DNA of 64,000 bases from an uncultured Flavobacteriales bacterium (GCA_943788115.1 CALSPA010000012.1:62001-126000); one strand, 5' to 3'; positions 30,059 to 40,380 are shown, counted from the stretch's first letter. The notes: a model not told the origin generated them from the letters alone. Translations and numbers: made by a program.

Positions 30059-32887
30059 ATGAAAATTAATATAAAAAGCTTATTACCACATTTAATAGCA
30101 GTTATCTCCTTTTTAATAATTGCATTAATATACTTTTCTCCAGCCTTAAATGATTACAGAGTTTTTCAGTCAGATATTCAACAACATAAGGGAATGTCTA
30201 ATGAAGTTGTTGATTTTCGTGAAGAGTTTGATGCTGAACCTCTTTGGACTAATTCAATGTTTGGTGGTATGCCAGCTACTCAGATTTCTGTCATTTACGA
30301 ATCAAACCTTCTTAAATATGTTAATTCGGCATTGCAATTAGGATTACCTCACCCTGTAAATGTTTTTTTTATTTACATGTTAGGTTTTTTTATTTTTCTA
30401 ATATGCTTAAGAGTAAATCCATGGCTAGCTCTTGTAGGAGCAATAGCATATGGTTTTAGTTCCTATTTTTTTATAATTATAGATGTAGGACATAATTCAA
30501 AAGCGATGGCAATGGCATATATGGCCCCTGCTTTAGGAGGTTTTTTAATGGCTCTAAGAGGTAAGAAATTTTTAGGTACAGCAGTATTTACTCTATTTGT
30601 AGCTTTACAAATAGGTGCAAATCACCCACAAGTAACCTATTATCTTTTCTTATTTCTAGGTTTGATTTTTATTTATGAATTGATTAGATATATAATTAAA
30701 AAAGAATATAAAAGTTTAATAACCAGAATTGGTCTTTTAGCTCTTGGATCTCTTTTTGCAATCTCGACTTCTATCCCTAATTTATATGGGACTTACGAAT
30801 ATTCTAAATTTTCTCAGAGGGCTGGAACAGAATTAAGCTCAGAACAACAGATTGAAAAAAAATCTAATGACAATTACAAATCAAGAGCATTAATGTGGAG
30901 TTATGGAAAAGGGGAGTCATGGTCATTTTTAATCCCAAATATTAAAGGTGGTGGTGATGCATCTTTAGCTCAGAATGAAGACTTTCAGGATGTTAATAAA
31001 TACGATAATTTAAAACGTTTTTTACAAACTCAGGGAGTTAATGAATATTGGGGAAATCAACCAGGAACATCTGGCCCTGTTTACATAGGTGCAATTGTGT
31101 GTTTTTTGTTTTTTCTTGGAATAATTTTTTGGAAGAATAAATTGAAATGGCCAATTATTTTCATGTCTCTAATTGCACTATTTCTTTCTTGGGGAAAAAA
31201 TATGGAATGGTTTACTGATGTTTTCTGGAATTACGTTCCCTTATATAAGAACTTAAGAGCGGTAACTATTATACTAGTTATTTTAGAATTAACATTCTGT
31301 ACTATTGCTTTTTTATGGTTAAATGATGCTTTGAGAAATAAATCTTGGTGGGAAGAAAGTTTTTCATTTTTAGGGAAATTTAAGTCATCAATTTCGAACA
31401 AGAAGATGTTTTTTTTCTCATCAGCTTTTTTTGGTTGTGTTTTGTTAACATTTTCTTTATTTCCTTCATCATTTTTTGATTTACTGTCTGAAAGAGAACT
31501 AGCTACTCAATTTAACACTCAAACTTTGTTTTCTCAAAGAGATAGTCAAGCTAATAATCCTCAATTTTTAAAAGAAAATGGTGTTTCTAAACAGCAATTA
31601 TTAGCCTATTATGATCAATCATTAATCCCTTTATTGCCAAAAGCTAAAAATGACTTATCTGAATATAGAGCATCTGTTTTATCTCGATCAGCAGGAAGAT
31701 CTTTTATTTTAATTGCTTTTTCATTTACCTTCCTTCTTCTATGTTTTAATGGTAAATTATCTTCAAATTTATTTTTTGGATTAATTGGTGTTTTATTTTT
31801 AATAGACATGTGGCCAATTGCTAAAGAATATTTAAATAATAATGAAGGAATAGATAGAGATTATGAGCATTGGCAATTAGAAAATGAGAAATTAATGCCA
31901 TTAATTGCCTCCCCGGCTGATCGTGCAATTTTTTCTAATGAGATTTCTATAAATCCTAATTTAGGTGCAACTATAAATGAAATTTTAACTCAAAAATCTA
32001 ATCTTAGCGAAGAGTTTCTAGAGCAGCGTGAAATTGATAGAATTACTTTTGGGAAATTAAATAGATTGACAAATTATAGAGTTTTAAATATTCCAAGTGG
32101 TATTTTTCAAGAGACATCAACTTCTTACTTTCATAAATCTTTAGGTGGATATCATTCTGCTAAAATTCAAAGATATCAAGATTTAATAGATACACTTTTA
32201 CAAAATGAAATTCAGAAAGCTAGTCAATTTAATACTAGTTCAATTCCGTTGTTAAATATGCTTAATACAAAATACATAATTTTAAACCCTACAGCTGGCG
32301 GTCCATTTGTGAAATCTATTTCTGAGGTTTATTCTATGGATAGAGATCAACAATCAAAAATCCCTGGATTAATTAATGAAAATAGACTTGGAAATGCTTG
32401 GTTTGTTAATAAGGTCAAAGGATACGAATCTCCAAATGATGAATTCAATGCGCTTAAAAATCTTGACCCATCTAGGTCTGCAATAACTGACTCCTCTTAT
32501 GAGTTTAATAAAAACATTGTTGGTTTGTATGAATACGATAGTTCATTTACTGTTGAAATAACTGATTATAGAGCGAATAGAATTTTATACGATATTAAAG
32601 GCATTGAAGATGAAATGTCAACAGATGATTTTTATGTAGTATTGTCTGAAATATATTATCCACTTGGTTGGAAAGCCAAGGTAGATGGTAATGAAACAGA
32701 AATAAATAGGGTTAATTATACTTTAAGAGGGGTGAAAATTCCTGGTGGAACTAAAACTATTGAACTGTATTATGATCTTGAATCATTTAAAACATTATCT
32801 CTTGTTTCTATAGCTTCTTCTTTTTCAATCTTGTTATTATTCTTTGGATTTATCTATCTATCAGTTTTTAAACGAAAAGATGAATAA
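30059..32887 (+). CDS. YfhO family multi-spanning membrane protein
   Basis: 942 residues with an N-terminal membrane helix, the luminal-loop motif F-G-G-M-P-A-T-Q (about residue 70), about twelve more hydrophobic helices, a large extracytoplasmic region (about 560-910), and a last helix (about 913-935). The pattern matches the YfhO family, which in Gram-positive bacteria glycosylates lipoteichoic acid with an undecaprenyl-sugar donor. Bacteroidota members are less studied. The GT4 gene starts inside its last codons (8-bp overlap), followed directly by a flippase gene, so a role in surface glycan modification is plausible. Confidence 0.85.
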   Translation: MKINIKSLLPHLIAVISFLIIALIYFSPALNDYRVFQSDIQQHKGMSNEVVDFREEFDAEPLWTNSMFGGMPATQISVIYESNLLKYVNSALQLGLPHPVNVFFIYMLGFFIFLICLRVNPWLALVGAIAYGFSSYFFIIIDVGHNSKAMAMAYMAPALGGFLMALRGKKFLGTAVFTLFVALQIGANHPQVTYYLFLFLGLIFIYELIRYIIKKEYKSLITRIGLLALGSLFAISTSIPNLYGTYEYSKFSQRAGTELSSEQQIEKKSNDNYKSRALMWSYGKGESWSFLIPNIKGGGDASLAQNEDFQDVNKYDNLKRFLQTQGVNEYWGNQPGTSGPVYIGAIVCFLFFLGIIFWKNKLKWPIIFMSLIALFLSWGKNMEWFTDVFWNYVPLYKNLRAVTIILVILELTFCTIAFLWLNDALRNKSWWEESFSFLGKFKSSISNKKMFFFSSAFFGCVLLTFSLFPSSFFDLLSERELATQFNTQTLFSQRDSQANNPQFLKENGVSKQQLLAYYDQSLIPLLPKAKNDLSEYRASVLSRSAGRSFILIAFSFTFLLLCFNGKLSSNLFFGLIGVLFLIDMWPIAKEYLNNNEGIDRDYEHWQLENEKLMPLIASPADRAIFSNEISINPNLGATINEILTQKSNLSEEFLEQREIDRITFGKLNRLTNYRVLNIPSGIFQETSTSYFHKSLGGYHSAKIQRYQDLIDTLLQNEIQKASQFNTSSIPLLNMLNTKYIILNPTAGGPFVKSISEVYSMDRDQQSKIPGLINENRLGNAWFVNKVKGYESPNDEFNALKNLDPSRSAITDSSYEFNKNIVGLYEYDSSFTVEITDYRANRILYDIKGIEDEMSTDDFYVVLSEIYYPLGWKAKVDGNETEINRVNYTLRGVKIPGGTKTIELYYDLESFKTLSLVSIASSFSILLLFFGFIYLSVFKRKDE

Positions 32888-34166
32888 AAAAACTGTTTTA
32901 ATCTTAACATATTACTGGCCACCTTCTGGAGGTGCTGGTGTACAGCGTTGGTTAAAATTCGTTAAGTATCTTCCAAAACACAATTGGAATCCTGTTATTT
33001 TCACAGTTAAAAATGGTGAATATCCAGTTTTGGATGAAGGTTTACATAATGATGTTCCTAAAGGAATTGAAGTTATAAAAAGTCCCATATGGGAGCCTTA
33101 TGGTTTTTATAAAAAACTTACTGGAAGAAAAAAAAATGATAAAATAAATAGTGGCTTTCTTTCTGAGAAAAAGAAATCGGTTTTTTTTGAAAAGCTAAGC
33201 GTTTGGATTAGGGGTAATTTTTTTATTCCTGATGCTAGAAAATATTGGATTAAGCCATCAATTAAATTGTTAAAAACATACATTCAAGAAAACAATGTAG
33301 ATGTGATTATATCTTCAGGACCACCACATTCTACTCATTTAATAGCTAAAGACTTAGCTTCTACATATAAAATTCCATGGATTGCTGATTTTAGAGATCC
33401 CTGGACGAATATTGATTTTTACAATGATTTATTATTGACCAAATGGGCAGATAGTAAACATAAAAAGTTGGAAAAATCTGTGCTTGAGAATGCTAATGTT
33501 ACTTTAACTATTGGTGAAACACTTGCTTCAGAGTTAAGAGAATTAGGAGCTAAGAAAGTTGAGGTTGTTGAAAACGGATATGATTTAAATGATATAAAGC
33601 AAGATACAATTAGTTTAGATGATAAATTTACAATTGCTCATATTGGTTCATTTACACCTTCAAGAAATATAGATTCATTTTGGATGGCTATTTCTGAGCT
33701 GATAAAAGAAGATGAATCTTTTTCAAATTCATTTGAATTAAAACTTATAGGAAAAGTTGACTTTTCTGTTTTCGAAAGTTTAGAAAAATATGAATTAAAT
33801 TCTTACGTTAATCATATTCCTTATTTAGCTCATGATTTAGTTATTAAAGAACAAATGAAATCTCATGTTTTATTATTGATGATAAATCAAACTCCTAATG
33901 CTAAAGGAATTGTCACAGGTAAGGTTTTTGAGTATATGGCATCTGGTCGTCCTACATTAATAATTGGTCCAACAGATGGTGATGTTTCTAAAATTGTTAT
34001 AAAATGTAATGCTGGTATAACTTGTGCTTATGATGATGTTGTAAATATTAAACAAGAAATACTTCAACTTTTTTATAAGAAAAAAGAATATAAAGCATCT
34101 ATTAATAGTTATTCTAGAGAATCATTAACAGAAAAACTTGTTGACATTCTAAATAGTTTAGTTTAA
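32880..34166 (+). CDS. Glycosyltransferase family 4 protein
   Basis: The ATG at 32880 starts M-N-K-K-T-V-L-I-L-T-Y-Y-W-P-P and gives 428 residues; the frame to 32844 is only an open extension into yfhO. It has GT-B architecture with the N-terminal G-G-A-G-V-Q-R donor-side loop, I-A-D-F-R-D-P-W in the middle, and a C-terminal half with A-H-I-G-S and a G-K-V-F-E-Y-M-A-S-G-R-P segment, the E-x7-E-like nucleotide-sugar site. Sugar and acceptor are unknown. It overlaps yfhO by 8 bp and precedes the flippase gene by one base. Confidence 0.85.
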   Translation: MNKKTVLILTYYWPPSGGAGVQRWLKFVKYLPKHNWNPVIFTVKNGEYPVLDEGLHNDVPKGIEVIKSPIWEPYGFYKKLTGRKKNDKINSGFLSEKKKSVFFEKLSVWIRGNFFIPDARKYWIKPSIKLLKTYIQENNVDVIISSGPPHSTHLIAKDLASTYKIPWIADFRDPWTNIDFYNDLLLTKWADSKHKKLEKSVLENANVTLTIGETLASELRELGAKKVEVVENGYDLNDIKQDTISLDDKFTIAHIGSFTPSRNIDSFWMAISELIKEDESFSNSFELKLIGKVDFSVFESLEKYELNSYVNHIPYLAHDLVIKEQMKSHVLLLMINQTPNAKGIVTGKVFEYMASGRPTLIIGPTDGDVSKIVIKCNAGITCAYDDVVNIKQEILQLFYKKKEYKASINSYSRESLTEKLVDILNSLV

Positions 34167-34167
34167 A

Positions 34168-35703
34168 ATGGGAATTGTAGCCAAACAAACATTATCAAAT
34201 TCTATAATTATTTTTATAGGGGCCCTTTTAGGTGCAATTAATTTAATGCTTCTTTATCCCATTATATTACCTGATGAAGAAATTGGATTAACTCGTTTAT
34301 TAATCACTTTTACAATTCTGCTTTCTCAACTGGCATCTTTAGGTGGGGGAACTATGTTAATTAAATTTATTCCAATTAATAATGATGGTAAAGGTGGTTA
34401 TAATGGAGTTGCGAGTTTTATTTTTTTGGTAGGCATTGTCGGTTTTTTAATTGTTTTACTATCTCTTATTTTTGGTAAACCCTTATTTGAATTTTTATAT
34501 AGTGATAATTCAAAATTGTTTATTGAATATTTTAATTTTTTAATTCCTCTAATTTTTTTTCAGATACTAATTAACTATTTCAATGGAATTTTACATGCAA
34601 ATTTTCAATCTGTTTTCCCCCAATTTATAAATGAGATATTATTAAAAATATTAACCACTATAATACTAATTATTTACAGTTTTGAATTAATTGATTTTTA
34701 TGAGTTTATGATCTTTTTTGTATTCTCTTATGTAATAGCATCAGTTGTTTTGTTTTTTCAAATTGCAAAACAAAATAAGTTTAGTTTTAGACTTAAGTTT
34801 AATGATCTAAATAAGCGAAGTATTCTTAAATATGGGTTTGCAAACACTCTTACTAGTTTAGCCAGTAATTTAACTAACCGTATTGATGTAGTAATGATTG
34901 GATCATTACTTGGTGGTGTTATTGTTTTAGGAGATGTTAAAGACTTTAATGTTGGCTTGTATTATGTTACTATTTATACAATTGCATCTTACATGGCGAC
35001 ATTATTAGAGATGCCAGCTAGAGCTTTAGCAAATATTGCTAGTACTGTTATTTCAAAAGCTTGGAATGATAATGACATTAATTTAATTAGTGATTTATAC
35101 AAAAAATCATCAATCAATCAATTGGTTGTTGGGCTGTTAATCTTTTTGGGTATTTGGGTTAATATAGATGATTTGTTAATTATTACTGGAAAAGATTATT
35201 CTGAAGGTAAATGGGTTTTTCTTTTCTTAGCATTAGGGAAAATAATCAACATTGCGTCAGGAGTTAATGGTAAAATTATTATTCTCTCTAAATATTATTT
35301 GTTTGGAACTTATTTCACATTTTTGTTAGCTATTATTACATTTTTCTCAAATTTATTTTTCATACCATATTTTGAGTCTTTACCTAATAATATTGGAATT
35401 GAAGGTGCAGCTTTAGCTACTGCTCTTTCTGTTTTTTTATTCAACTTTGTTTCGTTTATATTTCTATTTATAAAGTACAAATTGCAACCTTTTTCGTTAA
35501 ATACAATTCTTATTTTGGGTGTTGCTGTTTCAATTTTGCTTATTGTCGATATTTTTAGTTTTGAATTTGTGAATTATTTGGAAATTATTGTGAAATCATT
35601 GGTTGTTGCCTTAATTTTTATTCCAGCAGCATATTTTCTTAAAGTATCATCAGATTTTAATAGAATAATTGAAAAGTTTTTTAGATTATTTATACATAAA
35701 TAG
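34168..35703 (+). CDS. Wzx-like polysaccharide flippase (MOP superfamily)
   Basis: 511 residues with about fourteen hydrophobic helices in the two-bundle order of MOP-family flippases and polar residues inside helices (F-A-N-T-L-T-S-L-A; T-N-R-I-D-V-V-M-I-G). The likely role is to move lipid-linked oligosaccharide across the inner membrane. It begins one base after the GT4 stop codon, so YfhO, GT4 and flippase form one transcription unit. The substrate is not predictable. Confidence 0.85.
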   Translation: MGIVAKQTLSNSIIIFIGALLGAINLMLLYPIILPDEEIGLTRLLITFTILLSQLASLGGGTMLIKFIPINNDGKGGYNGVASFIFLVGIVGFLIVLLSLIFGKPLFEFLYSDNSKLFIEYFNFLIPLIFFQILINYFNGILHANFQSVFPQFINEILLKILTTIILIIYSFELIDFYEFMIFFVFSYVIASVVLFFQIAKQNKFSFRLKFNDLNKRSILKYGFANTLTSLASNLTNRIDVVMIGSLLGGVIVLGDVKDFNVGLYYVTIYTIASYMATLLEMPARALANIASTVISKAWNDNDINLISDLYKKSSINQLVVGLLIFLGIWVNIDDLLIITGKDYSEGKWVFLFLALGKIINIASGVNGKIIILSKYYLFGTYFTFLLAIITFFSNLFFIPYFESLPNNIGIEGAALATALSVFLFNFVSFIFLFIKYKLQPFSLNTILILGVAVSILLIVDIFSFEFVNYLEIIVKSLVVALIFIPAAYFLKVSSDFNRIIEKFFRLFIHK

Positions 35704-35756
35704 AATATCAATCAAATATTGATATTTTTGATTTCAGATAATATAATAGTGAAAAA

Positions 35757-36932
35757 TTGGATTTCAACAATACTAAAATAGCCTTCGAATACAAATCAAA
35801 TTATCAGCTTAAAAGGGCATATCAACTTTTTAAGTTAATGGGGAACCATTTTTTGGTAAATCTTGGTGGCATATTTACCAATTTTGCATTAAAAGTAAAC
35901 TTACCTATAAGGACAGTAATTAAGAAAACAATTTTCGATCAATTTTGTGGTGGTGAAAATGTTAACGATTGCGAGTTGAAAATCAAACTTTTAGCAAAAT
36001 ACAATGTTGGTACTATCTTGGATTACTCTGTTGAAGGAGTAGGTTTAAAAGATGATTTTCAATCTACTGTTACAGAGATTAAGAAAACAATTGATGCAGC
36101 TGATAATTCTCTAGACATTCCCTTTTCTGTATTTAAATTAACTGGCCTCACATCTTTTTCTATTTTAAAAGCTGCAAATGATTCTTTAGATGATTTAAAT
36201 AGTTCACAGCTTTTTGAGTATAATGATTTTATTGATCGAGTTGATCAAATTTGCTCATATGCAGTAGAGAAAAATGTAAAAATTTTTATTGATGCTGAAG
36301 ATAGCTGGTTTCAAGGCTCTATTGATAGAGTTGCTGAACAAATGATGAAGCTTTACAATCAAAAAAATGTGATTGTTTATACTACAATACAATTTTACAG
36401 ATGGGATCGTTTAGGTTATTTGAATGATTTACATGCTAAGTGTAAAGCAGATAAATTTAAGATTGGGATTAAATTGGTTAGAGGAGCCTATATGGAAAAG
36501 GAACGAGCTATGGCTATTAAAATGAATTATAAAGATCCTATTCAGAAAGATAAATTAAGTACTGATAATGATTTTAATAAAGGTATTGATTTCTGTATTA
36601 ACAATTTAAACGATTTATCTATTTGTTTGGGAACACACAATGAAAAAAGTTGTCTTTATTTAATTGATTTAATGAGAGTTAATAATATTGATGAAAATGA
36701 TTCTAGAATTTATTTTGCTCAGTTATTAGGCATGAGTGACCATATTAGCTTTAATCTTTCTAAAGAGTCTTATAATGTTGCTAAATACGTTCCTTATGGT
36801 CCAATAAAGGAAGTAATGCCTTATTTATTAAGAAGAGCTCAAGAAAACACATCTGTTGCAGGTCAAACTAGTAGAGAGCTCTCTTTAATTAGTAAAGAAC
36901 TTAAGAGAAGAAAGCTAATCAATCGTATTTAG
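35757..36932 (+). CDS. Proline dehydrogenase (monofunctional PutA-type)
   Basis: 391 residues of a TIM-barrel proline dehydrogenase: D-A-E-D-S-W-F-Q, K-L-V-R-G-A-Y-M-E-K-E-R, G-T-H-N-E, Y-G-P and the C-terminal Y-L-L-R-R-A-Q-E-N-T proline-binding motif. It oxidises proline to pyrroline-5-carboxylate with FAD. The start I support is TTG at 35757; the first in-frame ATG (35838) would cut off conserved N-terminal helices. A possible -7 box TATTTTTG lies at 35723-35730. No P5C dehydrogenase gene is adjacent. The 3' end overlaps the opposing DUF3108 gene by 18 bp. Confidence 0.88.
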   Translation: MDFNNTKIAFEYKSNYQLKRAYQLFKLMGNHFLVNLGGIFTNFALKVNLPIRTVIKKTIFDQFCGGENVNDCELKIKLLAKYNVGTILDYSVEGVGLKDDFQSTVTEIKKTIDAADNSLDIPFSVFKLTGLTSFSILKAANDSLDDLNSSQLFEYNDFIDRVDQICSYAVEKNVKIFIDAEDSWFQGSIDRVAEQMMKLYNQKNVIVYTTIQFYRWDRLGYLNDLHAKCKADKFKIGIKLVRGAYMEKERAMAIKMNYKDPIQKDKLSTDNDFNKGIDFCINNLNDLSICLGTHNEKSCLYLIDLMRVNNIDENDSRIYFAQLLGMSDHISFNLSKESYNVAKYVPYGPIKEVMPYLLRRAQENTSVAGQTSRELSLISKELKRRKLINRI

Positions 36933-37751
36933 AGGATGTTTTATGTTTTTAATTGACTTTACATATCCTTTGACAGATCCAATCAAAATTTCAGCTTCTA
37001 TGTAGATGGGTACCCTATTTAGGTCGTCTGTGATGTATATTTTCATGAATTCACCTTCTTTAAACAATGTCCCTTCAATTAATAAGGGGCTTATTATTAA
37101 ACAGTGATACTTTTTACCGTATTGATCTTTAATGATTTCTTTTCCAAGATACCTCATGAATAAAGAATCGTATATTTCTTTATCAACCATCATGCTAATT
37201 GGAATTGTATCGTTAATGTTAAGATTGGTATAGTCTAATGTTCTAGCATAATAAACAGAAGTCATCACATCATATGTGCAATTCGGGAAATCAATAATTG
37301 AAAATTTTGAATTATCCTTTTTATCTTCAATTACTTTTGCTTTTTCATTAGCCGAGTCAAAGGTGTAGTCATAGTATAGTTTAAATTCTCCCTCAGCTAC
37401 ATTTCGAGTAAATTTTTTTGGTTTAAAATTGCTTTTAGTGACTATCGAAGAATAAATATCTCTGACTTTAAAGAACCAGTCATAGCTTTTTAAAGATTTG
37501 CCTTTTCCGTTAAAATAAAAACAATCTTGACCTTTAAAAATAGAATCTTTCACAGAAAACCTAACCTTTCCTGCGGGAACCCATAATTTCCCCATATTGT
37601 AGAATATATCATAGTCTATTTGTTCCCCATTTTTGAATGGAAATGATTTAGGGTTGCAATCTTGAGAGTACATTTTACATGCTCCTATAGTAAATAGAAA
37701 CACAAAAGAAATAAGCCTCCACTTAAAGAGATTAATTTTCTGGATTGACAA
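36915..37751 (-). CDS. DUF3108 family secreted protein
   Basis: 278 residues with an N-terminal membrane/signal segment (12-30, S-F-V-F-L-F-T-I-G-A-C, possibly a lipobox). The mature part has P-F-K-N-G-E-Q-I-D-Y-D-I-F-Y and G-K-V-R-F motifs typical of DUF3108, a beta-rich periplasmic fold of unknown function. It overlaps the end of the DUF1573 gene by 20 bp, which suggests coupling. Confidence 0.8.
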   Translation of the reverse strand: MSIQKINLFKWRLISFVFLFTIGACKMYSQDCNPKSFPFKNGEQIDYDIFYNMGKLWVPAGKVRFSVKDSIFKGQDCFYFNGKGKSLKSYDWFFKVRDIYSSIVTKSNFKPKKFTRNVAEGEFKLYYDYTFDSANEKAKVIEDKKDNSKFSIIDFPNCTYDVMTSVYYARTLDYTNLNINDTIPISMMVDKEIYDSLFMRYLGKEIIKDQYGKKYHCLIISPLLIEGTLFKEGEFMKIYITDDLNRVPIYIEAEILIGSVKGYVKSIKNIKHPLNTID

Positions 37752-38268
37752 ATGCTTTTATATTAAGAACAGTATTTACTGGCTGAGTATTTGCAGTAAT
37801 GGTAACTGTTTTTTGTTGTGGTTTACCAGCTTGTGATTTATTAGGAGTATAAACAACGTCAATTTTTCCTTTTTGACCAGGCATTATAGGTTCTTTTGGC
37901 CATTCAGGAACAGTACAACCACATGATCCTTTTGCATTCGAAATTTTTAATGGTTCAGATCCATTATTTATAAATTCAAAAGAATGGTTGTTTTTAGAAT
38001 TAACGTTAACATTTCCAAAATCTTTTACTTCTTCTTTGAAAAATATTGTAGTAACAGGTCCTTGAGCAACCTCATTAACTAATGGATTAGAATTGACTTC
38101 TTTTGGTTTTATCTGATTGTTATTTGATCTGTCAAAATTAGATTGCGGGGGTGCAGTTTCAACTATTCTACCTGAACTGTTTAATTCTAAATTTGATATC
38201 TGAAAAGTATTGATTGAGGTAATTCCTAAAATAATTACTAACAGACCAATTTTAATTTTATCTGACAT
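37732..38268 (-). CDS. DUF1573 domain protein
   Basis: 178 residues. An N-terminal hydrophobic helix (about 5-22) is followed by a polar linker and a DUF1573 Ig-like domain with D-F-G-N-V, F-x-F-x-N-x-G, and the hallmark S-C-G-C-T-V-P. This family is abundant in Bacteroidota, probably periplasmic, and functionally undefined. It lies 33 nt downstream of the S41 protease gene and overlaps the DUF3108 gene, so the three are likely co-transcribed. Confidence 0.85.
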   Translation of the reverse strand: MSDKIKIGLLVIILGITSINTFQISNLELNSSGRIVETAPPQSNFDRSNNNQIKPKEVNSNPLVNEVAQGPVTTIFFKEEVKDFGNVNVNSKNNHSFEFINNGSEPLKISNAKGSCGCTVPEWPKEPIMPGQKGKIDVVYTPNKSQAGKPQQKTVTITANTQPVNTVLNIKAFVNPEN

Positions 38269-38301
38269 TTTGTTTTTTTTTATTAAAAATATATAATTGA
38301 A

Positions 38302-40380
38302 TTAACTTTTGGTAAAATTTTTAAAAGCTTTTCCATCTTCAAGTAATTCAATAGATTTTTGAAGGCTCTCATTTAACTCATTAATTACTTCATAAAATCT
38401 TTTATAATCAAATAAATCTTGAGCTATATTTGCTTTTAATCTAATATTAATTGTGTTTTCAGCTTTTTTAAAGCTTTCCTTATTAAATTCTAATCCTTCA
38501 TCTTCAGCATATTTTATTAGCTCTTTAACAACTATGTCAGTTTTAAATTCTTTATTGAATTTATTAAAAGTTGGGTATTTACTTTCTAATTTTTCTCGCT
38601 GCTTATTTACCCATAAAAGAGCAAATTGATTCATTATTCCTTTTCTAATTAATGATGAGTAGTATTTGCTTGTTCCTGTGGTATCTAAAGGGACAAATAT
38701 ATCTGGCATTATTCCACCTCCTCCATATACAGTTCGTTTATTAACTATTGTTGAATATGTTTCATCTTCATTAAATTTAATGCTGTCGGCATGAAAAGAT
38801 TCTCCTGAGACATATCTTTCATATTTTTCTTTTCTATAGGCGATTGATCCACCCTCGTATGGTTTTTGAATGCATCTTCCACTAGGGGTATAATACTTAG
38901 AGGTTGTAATTCTAGCCTGTGTTCCGTCAGGAAGGTTTATTGGTTTTTGAACGAGACCTTTGCCAAAAGTTCTTCGGCCGACAATTAGTCCTCTGTCCCA
39001 GTCTTGAATAGCACCAGAAACAATTTCGCTTGCACTAGCACTACTTTCGTTAACTAATACAACTAGACGACCATCTTCTAACAATCCTCTAAATCTAGTT
39101 TCGAATTTTTTTTCTGGATAAGATCTTCCTTTGGTAGATACAACAACTTTTGGTTCAGAAAGAAATTGATCAACAAGCTCTACAGCTGTCATCAAGTAAC
39201 CTCCTCCGTTGTTTTGTAAGTCTAGTATTAAATCTTTCATTCCTTCAGATCTAAGCGAATAAACTGCTTTTTTAATTTCATCAACAGAATTAGCTGAGAA
39301 ATTATTTAGTTTAATATAACCCACTTTTGGACTTGCCATGTATGAAGCATCAACGCTGTAAATGGGTATTTTATCTCTTTCGATTGTAAAGTCAAGAAGT
39401 TCATTTTCATTAGATCTTTTAACTTTAACATTGACCTTTGTTCCTTTATCTCCTAATAATTTCTCTCTAACTCCATTGTTTTTAATTCCAACACCACCAA
39501 CATTTACATTGTCTATAAAGACTAATTTATCACCGGCTTGAATTCCTACTTTTTCTGATGGACCACCAGGAATTGCTTGAACCACCATTATGGTGTCTTT
39601 TAAAATTTGAAATCGAACACCAACTCCTGTAAAAGAACCTTTCAATGGAGCGTTCATATCGTGAATGTCTTCCAATGAAATGTAAGTTGAATGTGGATCA
39701 AGTTGTTCTAACATGTATCTTATTCCATGTTCTGATATTGTAGAGATTTTAATTGAATCTGAATATAAACTTGACATGAATGGAATAGCGATTCTATAGT
39801 CAGAAATAGAAATTTTTGAGTGTTTAGAATTGCCATATATCATTAAATGATAATTTGGAATAGCAGTTCGATTAACTTTTAGTATTAAACTATCTTTATT
39901 TCGGAAAAGCTTTATTGTAGTGCTAGTATTACCGATTCCAGATAAATAAGAAATAGCATCTGAATAATAATACATTTTATCAATAGAATTACTGTCAATC
40001 ATTGTGATTTTATCACCTTTAAAAAGACCAGCTTTGTCAGCTCCACCATTTGGGATTACATCAGTTACTAATAAAGAATCACCTTTGAATTTGAATTTAA
40101 TGCCAATAGATTCTAATTGGTTTTGTTTTGTTAAATTATAATAATCAATTATTGAATCTTTTTGATAGCCAGAATATATATCTGTTTGGTTTGACATTCC
40201 AATAATTATGTTGTTTGTAAGTTCTTCTTTGTTCACTTCATCTACATACATTCTATCAACATTATATAACAATTGGTCTAATTTATATATGGTTGATTTT
40301 AATAATTCATTTGATTGACTAAAGCCTAATGAATTAATGAAAAATAAAGCTGTTAGAATTGAAAATTTGTATTTGCTCAT
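38302..40380 (-). CDS. S41 family C-terminal processing peptidase with two PDZ-like domains
   Basis: 692 residues with a signal peptide. A first PDZ-like domain (about 90-170, V-I-P-N-G-G-A-D-K-A-G-L) and a second (about 255-335, A-I-P-G-G-P-S-E-K-V-G-I) precede the S41 protease core: D-L-Q-N-N-G-G-G, N-E-S-S-A-S-A-S-E-I with the Ser nucleophile, and R-R-T-F-G-K-G-L-V-Q with the Lys. A helical C-terminal region of about 150 residues completes it. Tail-specific proteases trim or degrade envelope proteins in the periplasm. The duplicated PDZ is the unusual point. Confidence 0.9.
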   Translation of the reverse strand: MSKYKFSILTALFFINSLGFSQSNELLKSTIYKLDQLLYNVDRMYVDEVNKEELTNNIIIGMSNQTDIYSGYQKDSIIDYYNLTKQNQLESIGIKFKFKGDSLLVTDVIPNGGADKAGLFKGDKITMIDSNSIDKMYYYSDAISYLSGIGNTSTTIKLFRNKDSLILKVNRTAIPNYHLMIYGNSKHSKISISDYRIAIPFMSSLYSDSIKISTISEHGIRYMLEQLDPHSTYISLEDIHDMNAPLKGSFTGVGVRFQILKDTIMVVQAIPGGPSEKVGIQAGDKLVFIDNVNVGGVGIKNNGVREKLLGDKGTKVNVKVKRSNENELLDFTIERDKIPIYSVDASYMASPKVGYIKLNNFSANSVDEIKKAVYSLRSEGMKDLILDLQNNGGGYLMTAVELVDQFLSEPKVVVSTKGRSYPEKKFETRFRGLLEDGRLVVLVNESSASASEIVSGAIQDWDRGLIVGRRTFGKGLVQKPINLPDGTQARITTSKYYTPSGRCIQKPYEGGSIAYRKEKYERYVSGESFHADSIKFNEDETYSTIVNKRTVYGGGGIMPDIFVPLDTTGTSKYYSSLIRKGIMNQFALLWVNKQREKLESKYPTFNKFNKEFKTDIVVKELIKYAEDEGLEFNKESFKKAENTINIRLKANIAQDLFDYKRFYEVINELNESLQKSIELLEDGKAFKNFTKS

